Source of the DNA: DATHGT01 sp035317605
Lineage (GTDB): Bacteria > Methylomirabilota > Methylomirabilia > Rokubacteriales > CSP1-6
Length of the DNA: 5,775 bases
Assembly: GCA_035317605.1 (NCBI GenBank)
Contig: DATHGT010000104.1
Span: 1-5,775 of the forward strand
Direction of reading: 5' to 3'
Position numbers and translations under genes: made by a program. The notes under the pieces are model-generated. The model searched no databases. It was given only the letters and a program-made list of their open reading frames with translations, and was not told the DNA's origin. Of the stretch, positions 1 through 5,775 are shown in pieces. Each line of letters starts with the position of its first letter. Position 1 is the first letter of the stretch.

Positions 1-21
1 GAGGAGCGCAGCTCCTCTTTT
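1..21 (+). terminator. Probable intrinsic terminator of an upstream gene
   Basis: A perfect 7-bp inverted repeat (GAGGAGC at 1-7, GCTCCTC at 11-17) encloses the 3-base loop GCA and is followed directly by TTTT at 18-21. This is the form of a rho-independent terminator read on the plus strand. The stem may extend left of the window. It would end a plus-strand gene lying outside the window and so separate it from the metallopeptidase gene. The U-tract is short, so efficiency is uncertain. Confidence 0.55.
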
Positions 22-98
22 CGAGGACCCAGGCCAGCCGACCCCCGATGCGAGACCGTCAACCAATTCCGCGAGCTCCATTAGCCCGCGGTCGCCGG

Positions 99-128
99 CA
101 TGTGCCGTGCACTCATGTGCCGTGCACT
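99..128. repeat. Perfect 15-bp tandem direct repeat (2 copies)
   Basis: CATGTGCCGTGCACT occurs twice back to back, at 99-113 and 114-128, with no mismatch and no spacer. It ends 12 bases before the chosen start codon of the zinc peptidase gene at 141, so it lies in that gene's 5' untranslated region or promoter. It is a recent-looking duplication by slippage, or possibly a pair of protein-binding half-sites. Function is unknown. Confidence 0.85.
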
Positions 129-140
129 GTCGATGCTCGC

Positions 141-980
141 ATGAGGTGGTCGAGCGGACGACAGAGCGACAACGTCGAGGATCGGCGCGGGATGGGCATC
201 CCTCTCGGCGTCGCCGGTGGCGGCATCGGCACGATCGTGGTGATCCTGCTCGGCTTGTTCTTCGGCTTCGATCCCGGCGTGCTGCTGCAAACCGGTGGAC
301 CCGATCGCACGGTCGAGGCGCCGTCCGGCTCGCCGGCCAGTGATCCCCAGCGCCAGTTCGTCGCGGTGGTCCTCGCCGACACCGAGGACACGTGGCACGC
401 GCTGTTCCGTGACATGCGGCGCACGTACGAGGAGCCGAAGCTCGTGCTCTTCACGCGCGCGGTCGAGTCGGCCTGCGGCATGGCCGGCGCGGCGGTGGGA
501 CCGTTCTACTGCCCTCCGGACCGAAAGGTCTACCTCGATCTCTCGTTCTTCAAAGCGCTCAAAGATCGATTCGGCGCGCCGGGTGACTTCGCCCAGGCCT
601 ACGTGATCGCTCACGAGGTCGGGCATCACGTGCAGAATCTGCTCGGTCTGAGCGAGCGGGTGCGCACGTCCGGCGAGCGGATGTCGGCGGCGGACCGAAA
701 CGCGTTGTCGGTGCGGCAGGAGCTGCAGGCCGACTGCTTCGCGGGCGTGTGGGGATATCACGCCCGGCAACGGCAGGTGCTGGAGCCTGGCGATCTGGAG
801 GAAGCCCTGGGCGCGGCCGCGGCGATCGGCGACGACCGCCTCCAGCAGCAGACCCAGGGGCGGGTCGTTCCCGACTCGTTCACCCACGGCAGCTCGGCGC
901 AGCGGACGCGCTGGTTCAAGCGCGGCTTCGATTCGGGCGATTCGCGCCAATGCGATACCTTCGCGGCAGCGCGCCCCTGA
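141..980 (+). CDS. Neutral zinc metallopeptidase, YpfJ type (Zn_peptidase family), membrane-anchored
   Basis: The product is 279 aa. The N-terminus (MRW, GR.SDNVEDRRG at about residues 1-17) is the typical start of the YpfJ-like neutral zinc metallopeptidase family (Pfam Zn_peptidase), which is why ATG 141 is preferred over the in-frame ATG at 48; the latter would add 31 atypical residues containing a duplicated HVPCT. One hydrophobic segment at about 20-43 should anchor the protein, with the catalytic domain probably outside the cytoplasm. The zinc site is HEVGHH at 158-163 (HExxH, catalytic Glu159), and ELQADC at 194-199 probably supplies the third ligand, Glu194. Cysteines at SACGMA, FYCPPD, ADCFAG and near the C-terminus (RQCDTF) could form disulfides. 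Length is close to the usual size for the family. The physiological substrate of these proteins is largely unknown. No clear Shine-Dalgarno sequence precedes the start. It stands alone and converges on the amidase gene. The family call is firm; the biological role is not. Confidence 0.93.
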   Translation: MRWSSGRQSDNVEDRRGMGIPLGVAGGGIGTIVVILLGLFFGFDPGVLLQTGGPDRTVEAPSGSPASDPQRQFVAVVLADTEDTWHALFRDMRRTYEEPKLVLFTRAVESACGMAGAAVGPFYCPPDRKVYLDLSFFKALKDRFGAPGDFAQAYVIAHEVGHHVQNLLGLSERVRTSGERMSAADRNALSVRQELQADCFAGVWGYHARQRQVLEPGDLEEALGAAAAIGDDRLQQQTQGRVVPDSFTHGSSAQRTRWFKRGFDSGDSRQCDTFAAARP

Positions 981-1004
981 ACCGCCGCCCGTTTTAGGAC
1001 TCCG

Positions 1005-1022
1005 AGGGGCGCTTCGCTCCCT
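1005..1022. terminator. Weak hairpin between convergent genes, possible terminator
   Basis: The 66-bp gap between the convergent stops (980 and 1047) holds an imperfect stem: AGGGGCG at 1005-1011 pairs with CGC-CCCT in 1015-1022 around a CTT loop, with T1018 bulged. Neither strand shows a proper U-tract right after it, so it is at best a weak or factor-dependent transcription end for the two genes. Confidence 0.25.
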
Positions 1023-1046
1023 TACAACGCGTCCTGTGGCGCAGAA

Positions 1047-2816
1047 CTACGGCGTGGACGGGGGCGGGACCCGGCGCTTGGTGGCTTGCTCGAAGGCGTA
1101 GGCCAGCTCGATCAGGCGGGGCTCGCTGCACGCCATACCGGTGAAGCTGACGCCGAAGGGCGCGGGACGCGCGGCGAAGCCGTCCGGAAACGCGGGCGTC
1201 GGCGCGTTCCGAATCATGCCGAACGGCACGATCACGGTCGGATATCCCGGCCGCGCGGCGACGAGAGCGCCGGTGCCGGCCGGAAACAGCAGCGCGTCGA
1301 GTTGGTGCGTCTTCATGGCCGCGTCGATGCCGCGGGTCGCGGCCAGCGCGATGTCTTTCGCGCGATCGGCCTGGTAGCGAGCGCGATCGGCCTCGAGATC
1401 GATCTCATCGGAGATATCGAGCTGCGACTGGCCGTACTTGACGGCGCCGCGCTCAGAGCGCGCCAGGTTGAAGTTCCTCAGCTCGGTCAGCGTCTTGACG
1501 GGCGCGCTCGGACCGAGCGTGCTCAGCCAGGCGTTGAAGTCGCGCTTCATCCCGTACTTGAACACGCTCGAACACTTGGCGTCGCTGGCTTTGGCCCCCG
1601 GCACTCCGGAGCACACGCCCCAGGCGACGTGATTGTTGGCGGGATCGGGATCGACCACGCTGGGAAGATCGGCAGGGTCGACGATGGTCGCGCCCTCGCG
1701 CTCGAGCACGGCGATCGCCTCGGCCATGACCTTGGCCTGATCGTCGTTGAGACCGCCGCGCGCCGTGGTCTCCCCGACCAGCGTGAGCTTGTCGTAGTAG
1801 AACGCGCGGGGAATGCCGATGCGCGCGCCCTTGAGGCCGTCGCGCTTGAGGTGCGGCGTGTAGTCGTGATCGCGCGGCATCGAGCACTTCGGCATCGCCG
1901 GGTCGTTGGGGTCGGGCGCGTTCCCTTCGAGCACGCCCATGAGAATGGCGGCGTCGGTCACGGTGCGGGCCATGGGGCCGGCCGTGTCCATGTCGGCGGT
2001 GATCGGAATGATCCCGTAGCGGCTGATCCGTCCCACCGTGGGCTTGATCCCCACCAGCATGTTCTGGTTCGAGGGGCTCAGGATCGAGCCCGACGTCTCG
2101 GTGCCCACGCTCGCCGCCCAGAAGCTGGCCGCGGTGCCAATCCCCGAGCTGGAGCCGCCGGTGAGAAGCGCGGGGCGTCCGTCGTTGGTCCCCTCGCGGG
2201 GATCGCGCCGCGGGTCGTAGGGATTGAGCCCGTAACCCGCGAGGCCGCTATAGTTGGCCGGCATGGGCTTGGGCGCGCCGGCCACCCAGTTGGCCAGCTC
2301 GGTGAGCACGGTCTTGGCGATGATGACGGCGCCGGCCGATCTCAGATTTCGCGTCACCGTGGCCTCGTAGGGAGGCCGGTACCCCTCGAACGCCACCGCC
2401 CCGCCCGTGGTCGGCATGTCGGTGGTGTGAATGTTGTCCTTGATCGCGATGGGAATGCCGTGGAGCGGACCGCGCACGGCGCCCTGAGCGCGCTCGCGGT
2501 CGAGCGCTTCGGCTTCCTCCAGGACCTTCGGGTTGACCGTGATGATCGCCTTGAGCTGGTCTTCGTAGAGCGCGATCCGGGTCAGGTACTCGACGACGAG
2601 CTGGCGCGACGTCACGCGTCCCTCGGACATGGCCTTCTGCAGTTCCGGGATCCCGACCTCGACGACGCCGAACGGGACGTGCCTGGCCTTGGCCATCGCC
2701 CCGGCGCATCCGGTGGCGGCGACGAGCGCCACGGCGACGAGCCAGATGAACGTGGTGGCGGTGTCGCGCGACGGACGGTGAAGCGGTCTCGTGAACGTGC
2801 CGAGCTCGATGGTCAC
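1047..2816 (-). CDS. Exported amidase-signature (AS) family enzyme, possible lipoprotein
   Basis: The product is 589 aa from GTG at 2816 to TAG at 1047-1049. The AS family (Pfam Amidase) hydrolyses C-N amide bonds with a Ser-cisSer-Lys triad. Visible motifs: HGIPIAIKDN with Lys126, GGSSSG at 220-225 holding the cis-Ser, and GTETSGSI at 238-245 with nucleophile Ser244. The C-terminal PGYPTVIVP and the end block SEPRLIELAYAFEQAT are also typical. GTETSGSI differs from the GTDTGGSI of GatA-type enzymes and, with the pre-GGSSSG insertion, is closer to secreted peptide-amidase-like members. Residues about 20-36 are hydrophobic and end in ATGC, a poor lipobox (Cys37); signal peptidase I cleavage after the nearby AMA is an alternative. 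So it probably acts in the periplasm or on a membrane surface. GTG 2816 is chosen because GGGGGAGG lies 6 nt upstream; the in-frame TTG at 2822 touches that box. It is transcribed divergently from the next gene. Substrate unknown: a peptide, an amino-acid amide or another amide. Confidence 0.92.
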   Translation of the reverse strand: MTIELGTFTRPLHRPSRDTATTFIWLVAVALVAATGCAGAMAKARHVPFGVVEVGIPELQKAMSEGRVTSRQLVVEYLTRIALYEDQLKAIITVNPKVLEEAEALDRERAQGAVRGPLHGIPIAIKDNIHTTDMPTTGGAVAFEGYRPPYEATVTRNLRSAGAVIIAKTVLTELANWVAGAPKPMPANYSGLAGYGLNPYDPRRDPREGTNDGRPALLTGGSSSGIGTAASFWAASVGTETSGSILSPSNQNMLVGIKPTVGRISRYGIIPITADMDTAGPMARTVTDAAILMGVLEGNAPDPNDPAMPKCSMPRDHDYTPHLKRDGLKGARIGIPRAFYYDKLTLVGETTARGGLNDDQAKVMAEAIAVLEREGATIVDPADLPSVVDPDPANNHVAWGVCSGVPGAKASDAKCSSVFKYGMKRDFNAWLSTLGPSAPVKTLTELRNFNLARSERGAVKYGQSQLDISDEIDLEADRARYQADRAKDIALAATRGIDAAMKTHQLDALLFPAGTGALVAARPGYPTVIVPFGMIRNAPTPAFPDGFAARPAPFGVSFTGMACSEPRLIELAYAFEQATKRRVPPPSTP

Positions 2817-2822
2817 GATCAA

Positions 2823-2830
2823 CCTCCCCC
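2823..2830 (-). promoter_or_regulatory. Strong Shine-Dalgarno of the amidase gene, fixes a GTG start
   Basis: Read on the minus strand this is GGGGGAGG. It ends 6 nt before GTG at 2816 and 0 nt before TTG at 2822, so only the GTG has workable spacing. This shortens the longest possible protein by two residues. Confidence 0.7.
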
Positions 2831-2856
2831 GGTGCGGTGCGAGGCTACCACGAAGA

Positions 2857-2886
2857 TTGACGCGTCCGGCGACGGCGCGCTAGCGT
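2857..2886 (+). promoter_or_regulatory. Candidate weak promoter for the exported unknown protein
   Basis: In the divergent gap there is TTGACG at 2857-2862 (5 of 6 to the sigma-70 -35 box), an 18-bp spacer, and TAGCGT at 2881-2886 (only 3 of 6 to the -10 box). The -10 match is poor, so this is tentative. I saw no convincing promoter for the amidase on the other strand. Confidence 0.25.
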
Positions 2887-2939
2887 TGACCGCCGTGAGC
2901 ATGGGCGACTCCGGAGGATTCGACGGCCGAAGCTTCACG

Positions 2940-3968
2940 ATGGCGCGGCGGCTCACGGTGAGCGCGCTGGCGCTGCTGATCGTCCTGGACGGCGCGTCGA
3001 GCCCAGGCGTCGTCCGGGCCGCCGATTCGACGGTGGCCGAAGAGGCGCTGGAGCGACTGCCGATCTCCGCCGACCAACGCCGTCAGCTGCTTCGCAACGA
3101 GGTCGTCTCCTACCCCGTCAACGAGACCAGCGAGCGGGAGCTGGCCGTCGGTCTCGCGGTCTTCGTCTCGGCGCCGCTCGATCACGTCGCCGAGTATCTC
3201 GGCTCCGGCGACCTGCTCGCTCACGACGCGACCATCTTGGCGCACGGCCGCGACGCCCTCCCCGCGGTGCTCTTCACCGACAAGGAGCGCGGCGAGGCGG
3301 AGAGTCTGCTCGACGCCGCGCCCGGCACACGCTTCAATGTCTCCTCGGCCGAGATCGACACGCTCCGCGCTTTGCGAACGTCACCGGTGACGGCGCAGCA
3401 GGGCGCGGACGGGTATCGAAAACTGCTGCGCGATCGCTGGCAGGCGTACGAGCGCGGAGGCCTCGGCGCGATGGCGCCGTACGCGCGCGCCGCCGGCGCG
3501 GCCACCGATCCGGCGGCGCAGCTCCGGCTGGCCCTCGCCGACGCCGAGCGAGTCGCCCGCTACGGCCCCCGGCTTCGGGAGGCGCTGACCAGCTATCCGG
3601 CCGGCCAGCCGCCGGAACTCGTCAACCGCGTCTACTGGATCAAGCGTCGCGTGCAGCGACGGCCGCAGCTGAGTCTCCTTCACCAGATGGTCATGCGCGG
3701 GCCTGACCTGATCGTCCACGTCGAGCGGTATTTCTACGTGGGGCACTCCTACAACGCGGCCCAGATCATCACCGGCGCGTTCGCCTACGGCAACGGCACG
3801 GTCGTCTTCGCCACCTGCCGCTTCTCCACCGACGAGGTTCTGGGCGTCGGCAATCAGCTCAAGCGCTCGGTCGGACGAAGCCAGCTGCGCGACGAGATGC
3901 GCAAGCGTCTCGAGGCCGTCGCCCACGCGCTGAGCCGGCCGGTCATGCCGACGCCGCAGACTCCCTGA
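2940..3968 (+). CDS. Exported protein of unknown family
   Basis: The product is 342 aa and I do not recognise the family. Residues 1-27 look like a Sec signal peptide: MARR, then the hydrophobic run LTVSALALLIVL, then a probable cleavage after VRA (27), before ADSTV. The mature part is soluble with no further membrane segment. Features seen: a hydrophobic strand-like piece (LAVGLAVFVSAPLDHVAEYL, about 68-87), a charged helical middle (about 150-215), and a well-ordered C-terminal part (about 226-332) that is rich in aromatics and basic residues, with YFYVGHSYNAAQ, FAYGNGTVVF and a final amphipathic helix (QLRDEMRKRLEAV). Cys293 is the only cysteine. ATG 2940 is chosen for its clean signal peptide; ATG 2901 and GTG 2895 are in frame and possible. 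GGAGG at 2913-2917 is 22 nt from 2940, too far for normal use. It is divergent from the amidase and ends 74 nt before the binding-protein gene, so it could be read with either as a neighbour, but nothing ties it functionally. Confidence 0.8.
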   Translation: MARRLTVSALALLIVLDGASSPGVVRAADSTVAEEALERLPISADQRRQLLRNEVVSYPVNETSERELAVGLAVFVSAPLDHVAEYLGSGDLLAHDATILAHGRDALPAVLFTDKERGEAESLLDAAPGTRFNVSSAEIDTLRALRTSPVTAQQGADGYRKLLRDRWQAYERGGLGAMAPYARAAGAATDPAAQLRLALADAERVARYGPRLREALTSYPAGQPPELVNRVYWIKRRVQRRPQLSLLHQMVMRGPDLIVHVERYFYVGHSYNAAQIITGAFAYGNGTVVFATCRFSTDEVLGVGNQLKRSVGRSQLRDEMRKRLEAVAHALSRPVMPTPQTP

Positions 3969-3972
3969 GCCG

Positions 3973-4003
3973 CCGACCCCGGCACCGCGCGGTGGCGCAT
4001 AAT
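3973..4003 (+). promoter_or_regulatory. Candidate sigma-70-like promoter of the ABC transporter operon
   Basis: CATAAT at 3998-4003 matches TATAAT in 5 of 6 positions and is a rare AT-rich spot in this GC-rich DNA. The -35 region is poor: CCGACC at 3973-3978 keeps only the GAC core, with a 19-bp spacer. Transcription would start near 4010, giving a leader of about 33 nt with the ribosome site at 4031. A weak -35 with a good -10 would fit an activator-dependent promoter, which is inference. Confidence 0.4.
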
Positions 4004-4012
4004 AGGCGCCAC
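3992..4012. promoter_or_regulatory. Operator-like 7-bp dyad enclosing the -10 box
   Basis: GTGGCGC at 3992-3998 and GCGCCAC at 4006-4012 are perfect inverted copies separated by the 7-base AT-rich spacer ATAATAG. The dyad is centred at 4002, on the putative -10 hexamer. It could be a regulator binding site. As RNA it could also form a 7-bp hairpin ending the preceding gene (stop at 3968), though no U-tract follows. Confidence 0.4.
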
Positions 4013-4030
4013 GCTTCCGACCTCTGCGAT

Positions 4031-4035
4031 GGGAG
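4031..4035 (+). promoter_or_regulatory. Ribosome binding site of the substrate-binding protein gene
   Basis: GGGAG at 4031-4035 stands 7 nt before ATG 4043. It decides this start over the longer in-frame reading from GTG 3992, whose extra residues would sit in front of the signal peptide. Confidence 0.7.
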
Positions 4036-4042
4036 ATTCGAT

Positions 4043-5256
4043 ATGACGACGCGCTCTTGGCTCGTAGGACTCCTCGTGGTGCTCGTGGTGATCATCGGTG
4101 TCGGCCACCTCGCGCCGGCGCTCGCGCAGAACCCGGTGAAGATCGGCGTGCTGACCCCGCTGTCGCCGCCCGGCGACGCCTCGGCCGGACAGTTCATCGT
4201 GCGCGGCGCCAAGATGGCCGCCGACGACGTGAACGCGCGCGGCGGCGTGCTCGGCGGACGGAAGATCGAGCTTCACATCGAGGACGATTCCGGAACGCCG
4301 GAGAAGGGCGTGGCCGGCTTCCGCAAGCTGGCCACCCAGGACCGAGCGGTAGCCGTCATCGGCCAGTTCCACAGCTCGGTGATGGGGGCGGTGCAAGACC
4401 TCGCCGAGCAGTTCAAGATCCCGGTCTTCTCCACCCAGGCCTCGGCCAAGGGCATCACCGAGCGCCACCTCACCTACACGTTCCGGACCCACGTCATCGA
4501 TCCCGACCGGGTCGCGCTCTGGAACCGCTGGATCAAGGGGCAGGGCTTCAAGCGCGTGGTCGTGCTGGCCGAGAACACCGACTACGGGGTCGGCGTGGTC
4601 GAGGACACCAAGAAGCTCTTCAAGAGCATGGACGTCGGAGCGGAGCTGAAAACCATGATCTTCGACCGCGCGGTGGTCGATCTCACCCCGCAGCTCCTCG
4701 AGATCAAGAGCTGGAAGCCCGACGTGGTGATCAACATCGGAGTGGGTACCCCCGCCTACCTGATCATCAAGCAGGCCGCCGACGTGGGCCTCCTGCCCGG
4801 CACCCCGATGCTCGTCTCCTACGACATGCCGGCCCGCGCGGAGTACTGGAAGAACCTCGGCGAGAAGGGCAACTACGTCTCGTTCATGGTGTACTACCAC
4901 CCCACCATGAAGCTCACCCCGCGCGGGGAGGCCTTCCGCGCGAAGTACCGCGAGCAGTTCAAGGAGGACCCGGTCTACGCCGCGCTGAACGGCTACGCCC
5001 AGGTGGCTCTCATCGCCGACGCGCTGGAGGCGGCCAAGAGCGACACCAGCGAGGCCCTGGTCCGCTCGCTGCTCGCCAACAAGTTCCAGGGCTGGAACGC
5101 GACCATCAGCTTCAGCCGCGGCGAAGGCCCGTACTGGCAGCAATGGACGCCCCGATGCTCATGATGCAGTACACCAAGACGGACATGCCCTTCACCGAGG
5201 CGAAGATCATCTACCCGGCCGAGTTCAAGACCGGCGAGATGATCGTCCCCCGCTAG
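4043..5256 (+). CDS. LivJ-like ABC transporter substrate-binding protein, frameshifted near the 3' end
   Basis: This is the periplasmic receptor of a branched-chain amino acid (HAAT)-type ABC importer (Peripla_BP family). Residues 1-28 are a Sec signal peptide (MTTRSW, a long Leu/Val run, cleavage after ALA28). The mature protein opens with VKIGVLTPLSPPGD (first lobe), followed by GGVLGGRKIEL, then VAVIGQFHSS at about 103-112 where ligand contacts usually lie, then the second lobe with KRVVVLAENTDYG at 170-182 and PDVVINIG. The reading frame from ATG 4043 stops at 5162-5164, but the expected family C-terminus (MLMMQYTK, then YPAEFKTGEMIVPR) continues in the -1 frame to TAG 5254-5256. Adding one C to CCCC at 5150-5153 rejoins the two into a normal 404-aa protein. 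A lost base in the assembly is the likeliest cause; a real mutation is possible. It is the first gene of an operon with the LivH-like permease. The ligand cannot be told: branched-chain amino acids, amides, urea and aromatic compounds are all known for this family. Confidence 0.9.
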
Positions 5257-5264
5257 TCGATCGC

Positions 5265-5308
5265 GGGGCCGGGCCGGGAGCGCGCGGCGTCGCGCCCGGC
5301 CCGGCCCC
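5265..5308 (+). promoter_or_regulatory. Very stable GC hairpin between binding protein and permease
   Basis: GGGGCCGGGCCGGG at 5265-5278 and its exact reverse complement at 5295-5308 form a 14-bp all-GC stem. The 16-base interior can pair further (CGCG 5281-5284 with CGCG 5291-5294). It begins 9 bases after the binding-protein stop and no T-run follows, so it is not a classic terminator. In ABC operons such structures often protect the upstream mRNA from 3' decay and lower downstream expression, so that the receptor exceeds the membrane parts. That role is inferred here. Confidence 0.75.
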
Positions 5309-5320
5309 GGCGCTTCGCCG
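5308..5320 (+). repeat. Small second hairpin just before the permease start
   Basis: CGGCG at 5308-5312 and CGCCG at 5316-5320 pair perfectly around the loop CTT. The hairpin ends 3 bases before ATG 5324 and occupies the place where a Shine-Dalgarno sequence would be; none is visible. It shares base 5308 with the large stem, so the two could stack or compete slightly. Confidence 0.45.
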
Positions 5321-5323
5321 TTC

Positions 5324-5775
5324 ATGGACTTCCACCTCCTCTCCCAGTACCTCCTCTCCGGCATCGTCATCGGCGTCATCTACAGCCTGATGGCGCTCGG
5401 CATCACGTTCATCTACTCGGTCATGAAGATGATCAACTGGTCGATGGGCGAGTTCTACATGATCGGGAGCTACGTGCAGTACGCGCTCCTCGCCTCCCTC
5501 CTCGGCTGGGACCGCTGGTATCTGGCCCTCCCCCTGGCCATGGCCTCGGTGTTCGTGCTCGGGCTCGTCGTCCAGCGTGTCCTTTTGCGGCCGATGTACG
5601 TCGGTGGCGTCGAGCGGCGCGACGAGTACGCGACGGTCATGACCATCGCGCTGATGGTCCTCTTCCGGAACCTGGCCATCGTGCTGGGCGGGCCGAACCA
5701 GTACTCGCCGCGCGACTACGCGAAGCCCACCACCCTGCTGACCCTTCCGCTTTCCGGCAACCGTTTCGTGGCCCT
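5324..5775 (+). CDS. LivH-like branched-chain amino acid-type ABC permease (partial, 3' end missing)
   Basis: The first 150 residues of an inner-membrane permease of the BPD_transp_2 family run off the window; the family is usually about 290-300 aa. The N-terminus shows the LivH pattern: LLSGIVIGVIYSLMALGITFIY at about 10-31 (first membrane segment), then MINWSMGEFYMIGSY at 36-50, matching the usual INFAHGDFYMLGAY. Further hydrophobic segments lie at about 51-61, 66-88 and 103-122. VLLRPMY at 86-92 is the conserved RP(L/M)Y-type stretch after the third segment. The start ATG 5324 is the natural family start, although no ribosome site is seen and the leader is hairpin-rich. The gene follows the binding-protein gene by 67 nt on the same strand, so one operon is expected, with LivM-, LivG- and LivF-like genes to the right. 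It should pair with a LivM-like subunit to form the translocation channel. Confidence 0.93.
   Translation, partial: MDFHLLSQYLLSGIVIGVIYSLMALGITFIYSVMKMINWSMGEFYMIGSYVQYALLASLLGWDRWYLALPLAMASVFVLGLVVQRVLLRPMYVGGVERRDEYATVMTIALMVLFRNLAIVLGGPNQYSPRDYAKPTTLLTLPLSGNRFVA

Noticed and set aside
48..140. Longer N-terminus for the zinc peptidase from ATG 48
   Set aside because: The extra 31 residues are Arg/Pro-rich, include the 15-bp repeat as HVPCTHVPCT, and precede the conserved family start MRW...NVEDRRG at 141.
81..950. Long antisense frame (289 codons) opposite the zinc peptidase
   Set aside because: It mirrors codons of the peptidase, is rich in Arg/Ala/His with no recognisable domain, and is a usual by-product of high GC.
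2820..2822. TTG at 2822 as the amidase start
   Set aside because: It abuts the Shine-Dalgarno box with no spacing, while GTG at 2816 has 6 nt.
1086..3968. A single 960-codon plus-strand reading frame ending at the same stop as the exported protein
   Set aside because: Its first 600 or so codons run antisense through the amidase gene, whose motifs are unmistakable. The resulting protein is low-complexity Arg/Gly/His-rich. Only the part from about 2940 looks like a real protein with a signal peptide.
3854..5143. Long antisense frame (429 codons) opposite the binding-protein gene
   Set aside because: It covers a gene with clear signal peptide and family motifs. Its own translation is repetitive His/Val/Gly/Asp-rich with no motif.
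5147..5155. Programmed -1 ribosomal frameshifting to make the full binding protein
   Set aside because: The site reads ACG CCC CGA, which is not an X XXY YYZ slippery heptamer; a -1 shift would put the proline tRNA on GCC with a first-base mismatch. A missing C is simpler.
4057..5256. A separate 399-codon plus-strand gene overlapping the binding protein
   Set aside because: Up to about 5150 this frame is Arg-rich out-of-frame noise. Only its last 34 or so residues make sense, and they are the displaced C-terminus of the binding protein.
5265..5308. Intrinsic terminator closing the binding-protein transcript
   Set aside because: The stem is strong but is followed by GC-rich sequence with no T-run, and a same-strand operon partner begins 15 bases later.

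Overview
The window is GC-rich DNA (exact GC not computed), densely coding, from what looks like a free-living Gram-negative-type bacterium. Three of the five genes encode proteins with an apparent export signal. High GC, long shadow reading frames on both strands and a branched-chain amino acid (HAAT)-type transporter suggest a soil or sediment lineage such as Rokubacteria/Methylomirabilota or a deltaproteobacterium. That placement is inference only, because no rRNA or marker gene is present.

Layout: (1) Positions 1-21 are a compact hairpin followed by four Ts, the probable intrinsic terminator of a gene left of the window. (2) 141-980 (+) encodes a membrane-anchored neutral zinc metallopeptidase of the YpfJ type, preceded by a perfect 15-bp tandem duplication. 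(3) 1047-2816 (-) encodes an exported, possibly lipid-anchored, amidase-signature enzyme that converges on the peptidase gene. (4) 2940-3968 (+) encodes an exported protein of unknown family, divergent from the amidase. (5) 4043-5256 (+) encodes a LivJ-like periplasmic substrate-binding protein whose frame breaks at a run of four Cs near 5150. (6) 5324-5775 (+) is the first half of a LivH-like permease, cut off by the window end.

Genes 5 and 6 are the start of an ABC uptake operon. The remaining permease (LivM-like) and ATPases (LivG/LivF-like) would be expected beyond the right edge. A very strong GC hairpin lies between the binding protein and the permease, and a 7-bp dyad flanks a good -10 box in front of the binding-protein gene. 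Both could set expression of the operon. The binding-protein family includes carriers of amides, urea and branched-chain amino acids, so a nutritional link to the exported amidase two genes away is conceivable but unproven.

I found no RNA genes, CRISPR, insertion sequences or clearly new multi-gene system. The points most worth a second look are the frameshift in the binding protein, the intergenic hairpin, the operator-like dyad and the unrecognised exported protein.
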